NCBI RefSeq assembly: GCF_022524345.1
Contig: NZ_JAKWJU010000002.1
Span: forward strand, 1,674,001 to 1,738,000
Direction: 5' to 3'
Origin: Streptomyces marispadix
GTDB lineage: Bacteria; Actinomycetota; Actinomycetes; Streptomycetales; Streptomycetaceae
DNA: 64,000 nt
Shown: positions 63,450 to 64,000 of the stretch, piece after piece
Layout: every line of letters begins with the position of its first letter
How positions within the stretch are numbered: position 1 is the stretch's first letter
Made by a program: the position numbers and the translations under genes
Notes under the pieces: model-generated
The model's database searches: none
What the model was told of the DNA's origin: nothing
Seen by the model: only the letters and a program-made list of their open reading frames with translations

Positions 63450-64000
63450 CTACGCCCCGTTGCCGAATCTCGCCGCCACCGCCTGTTCCAGGGTGAGTCC
63501 GTCGGCGTCGTCGTCGCGTTCCAGGAAGGCGTGGATGACGGCGAGGGCGACGGTGCCCATGAGGGAGCGGCGTCTCTCGTCGTCGAGGACGCCCGCGCCC
63601 GGGTCCCCGATGGCGCGCAAGGTCATGCCGTCGGTGGCGGCGGACAGCGCGTTGGCGAGGTCGTCGAGGGTGAGGCCGGGGCGCAGGCGGAGGCCGCGTT
63701 CGCGCATGACGTCCGCGTAGAGCTTCTTCCAGGAGCCCAGATAGTCCTCGTACATGGCGGAGATGGCCTCACGTACCTCGGTGTCTCCCTCGGACGCGGT
63801 CATGAGGGCGAGGCCGAGACGGACGGAGGGCATCTCGACGCCTTCGGCGGTGTGCTGGTACGCGGTCTCGTGGACGGCTCGTACGAAGTCCGGCCCGTGG
63901 ACGAGCCGTTCGGTGTTGACGTCGCGCTGTTCGCGGTAGCCGGGGCGGTAATTCTCCCGCCACACGGCGAAGTTGATGAGGTCGGCCACGAACTCGGACT
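63450..64000 (-). CDS. TetR-family regulator, C-terminal part (cut by right window edge)
   Basis: The visible 183 codons are the all-helical ligand-binding part of a TetR/AcrR protein: FVADLINFAVWRENYRPGYREQRDVNTERLVHGPDFVRAVHETAYQH, VRLGLALMTASEGDTEVREAISAMYEDYLGSWKKLYADVMRERG, DDLANALSAATDGMTLRAIGDPG and LALVIHAFLE-like helix near the end. The DNA-binding N terminus lies outside the window. The target and ligand are unknown. Confidence 0.8.
   Translation of the reverse strand, partial: SEFVADLINFAVWRENYRPGYREQRDVNTERLVHGPDFVRAVHETAYQHTAEGVEMPSVRLGLALMTASEGDTEVREAISAMYEDYLGSWKKLYADVMRERGLRLRPGLTLDDLANALSAATDGMTLRAIGDPGAGVLDDERRRSLMGTVALAVIHAFLERDDDADGLTLEQAVAARFGNGA

Overview
The window is a stretch of a high-GC actinobacterial chromosome, almost certainly Streptomyces or a close relative. 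The evidence is the very high G+C at third codon positions, many GTG starts, mycothiol-dependent formaldehyde metabolism, an SsgA-like sporulation protein, GAF-ANTAR regulators and a SpoIIE-type phosphatase. The gene order hrcA-dnaJ, hemW, lepA, rpsT, holA, comEC/comEA, leuS, rsfS, nadD, proA, proB is the familiar core of Streptomyces chromosomes. I see no prophage, IS element, CRISPR array or antibiotic gene cluster.

Layout. 1-7.8 kb: sugar-acid and general metabolism: a PfkB sugar kinase cut by the left edge, a glucarate-dehydratase gene broken by a one-base frameshift, a CPA2 antiporter, S-(hydroxymethyl)mycothiol dehydrogenase, a secreted acid phosphatase, a PLP dehydratase and a small exported protein. 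7.9-13.1 kb: ribonuclease Z and a HIT protein, then a patch of Streptomyces-type regulators (DUF5994, a small membrane protein, SsgA-like, two GAF-ANTAR proteins). 13.2-21.1 kb: the heat-shock operon hrcA-dnaJ-nitronate monooxygenase-rsmE behind a CIRCE operator, with MBL hydrolase, DUF3097 and hemW diverging from it. 21.2-26.5 kb: a SpoIIE phosphatase, an orphan receiver protein and a long-chain acyl-CoA ligase. 26.7-38 kb: lepA/rpsT, holA, comEC/comEA, a DegV protein and a coiled-coil membrane protein.

38-44 kb: leuS, preceded by a short Leu-rich leader peptide, stacked hairpins and an intrinsic terminator, which together look like a ribosome-mediated attenuator; two identical tRNA-Ala(GGC) genes flank a GT87-type mannosyltransferase and two small zinc-ribbon proteins. 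44.4-48.4 kb: the tightly overlapping set nadD, an LCP/LytR_C-type envelope protein, rsfS and a histidine phosphatase, with a 55-aa membrane protein upstream. 48.7-58.5 kb: an M48 protease, two related membrane proteins, proA, a conserved 139-aa protein, proB, and a large membrane-anchored CDP-glycerol glycerophosphotransferase-like protein. 58.6-64 kb: a LysR regulator and a DJ-1/PfpI protein separated by an unusual 32-unit heptanucleotide array, then an S41 peptidase, a GNAT acetyltransferase, a broken DUF397 gene with an expanded 9-bp repeat, and a TetR regulator cut by the right edge.

The strongest unexplained signals are the TGACAGA-type heptad array at 59593-59819, the leuS leader at 41119-41225, and two frameshifts that both fall in four-plus-four C/G runs, so they may be sequencing artefacts as easily as true pseudogenes.
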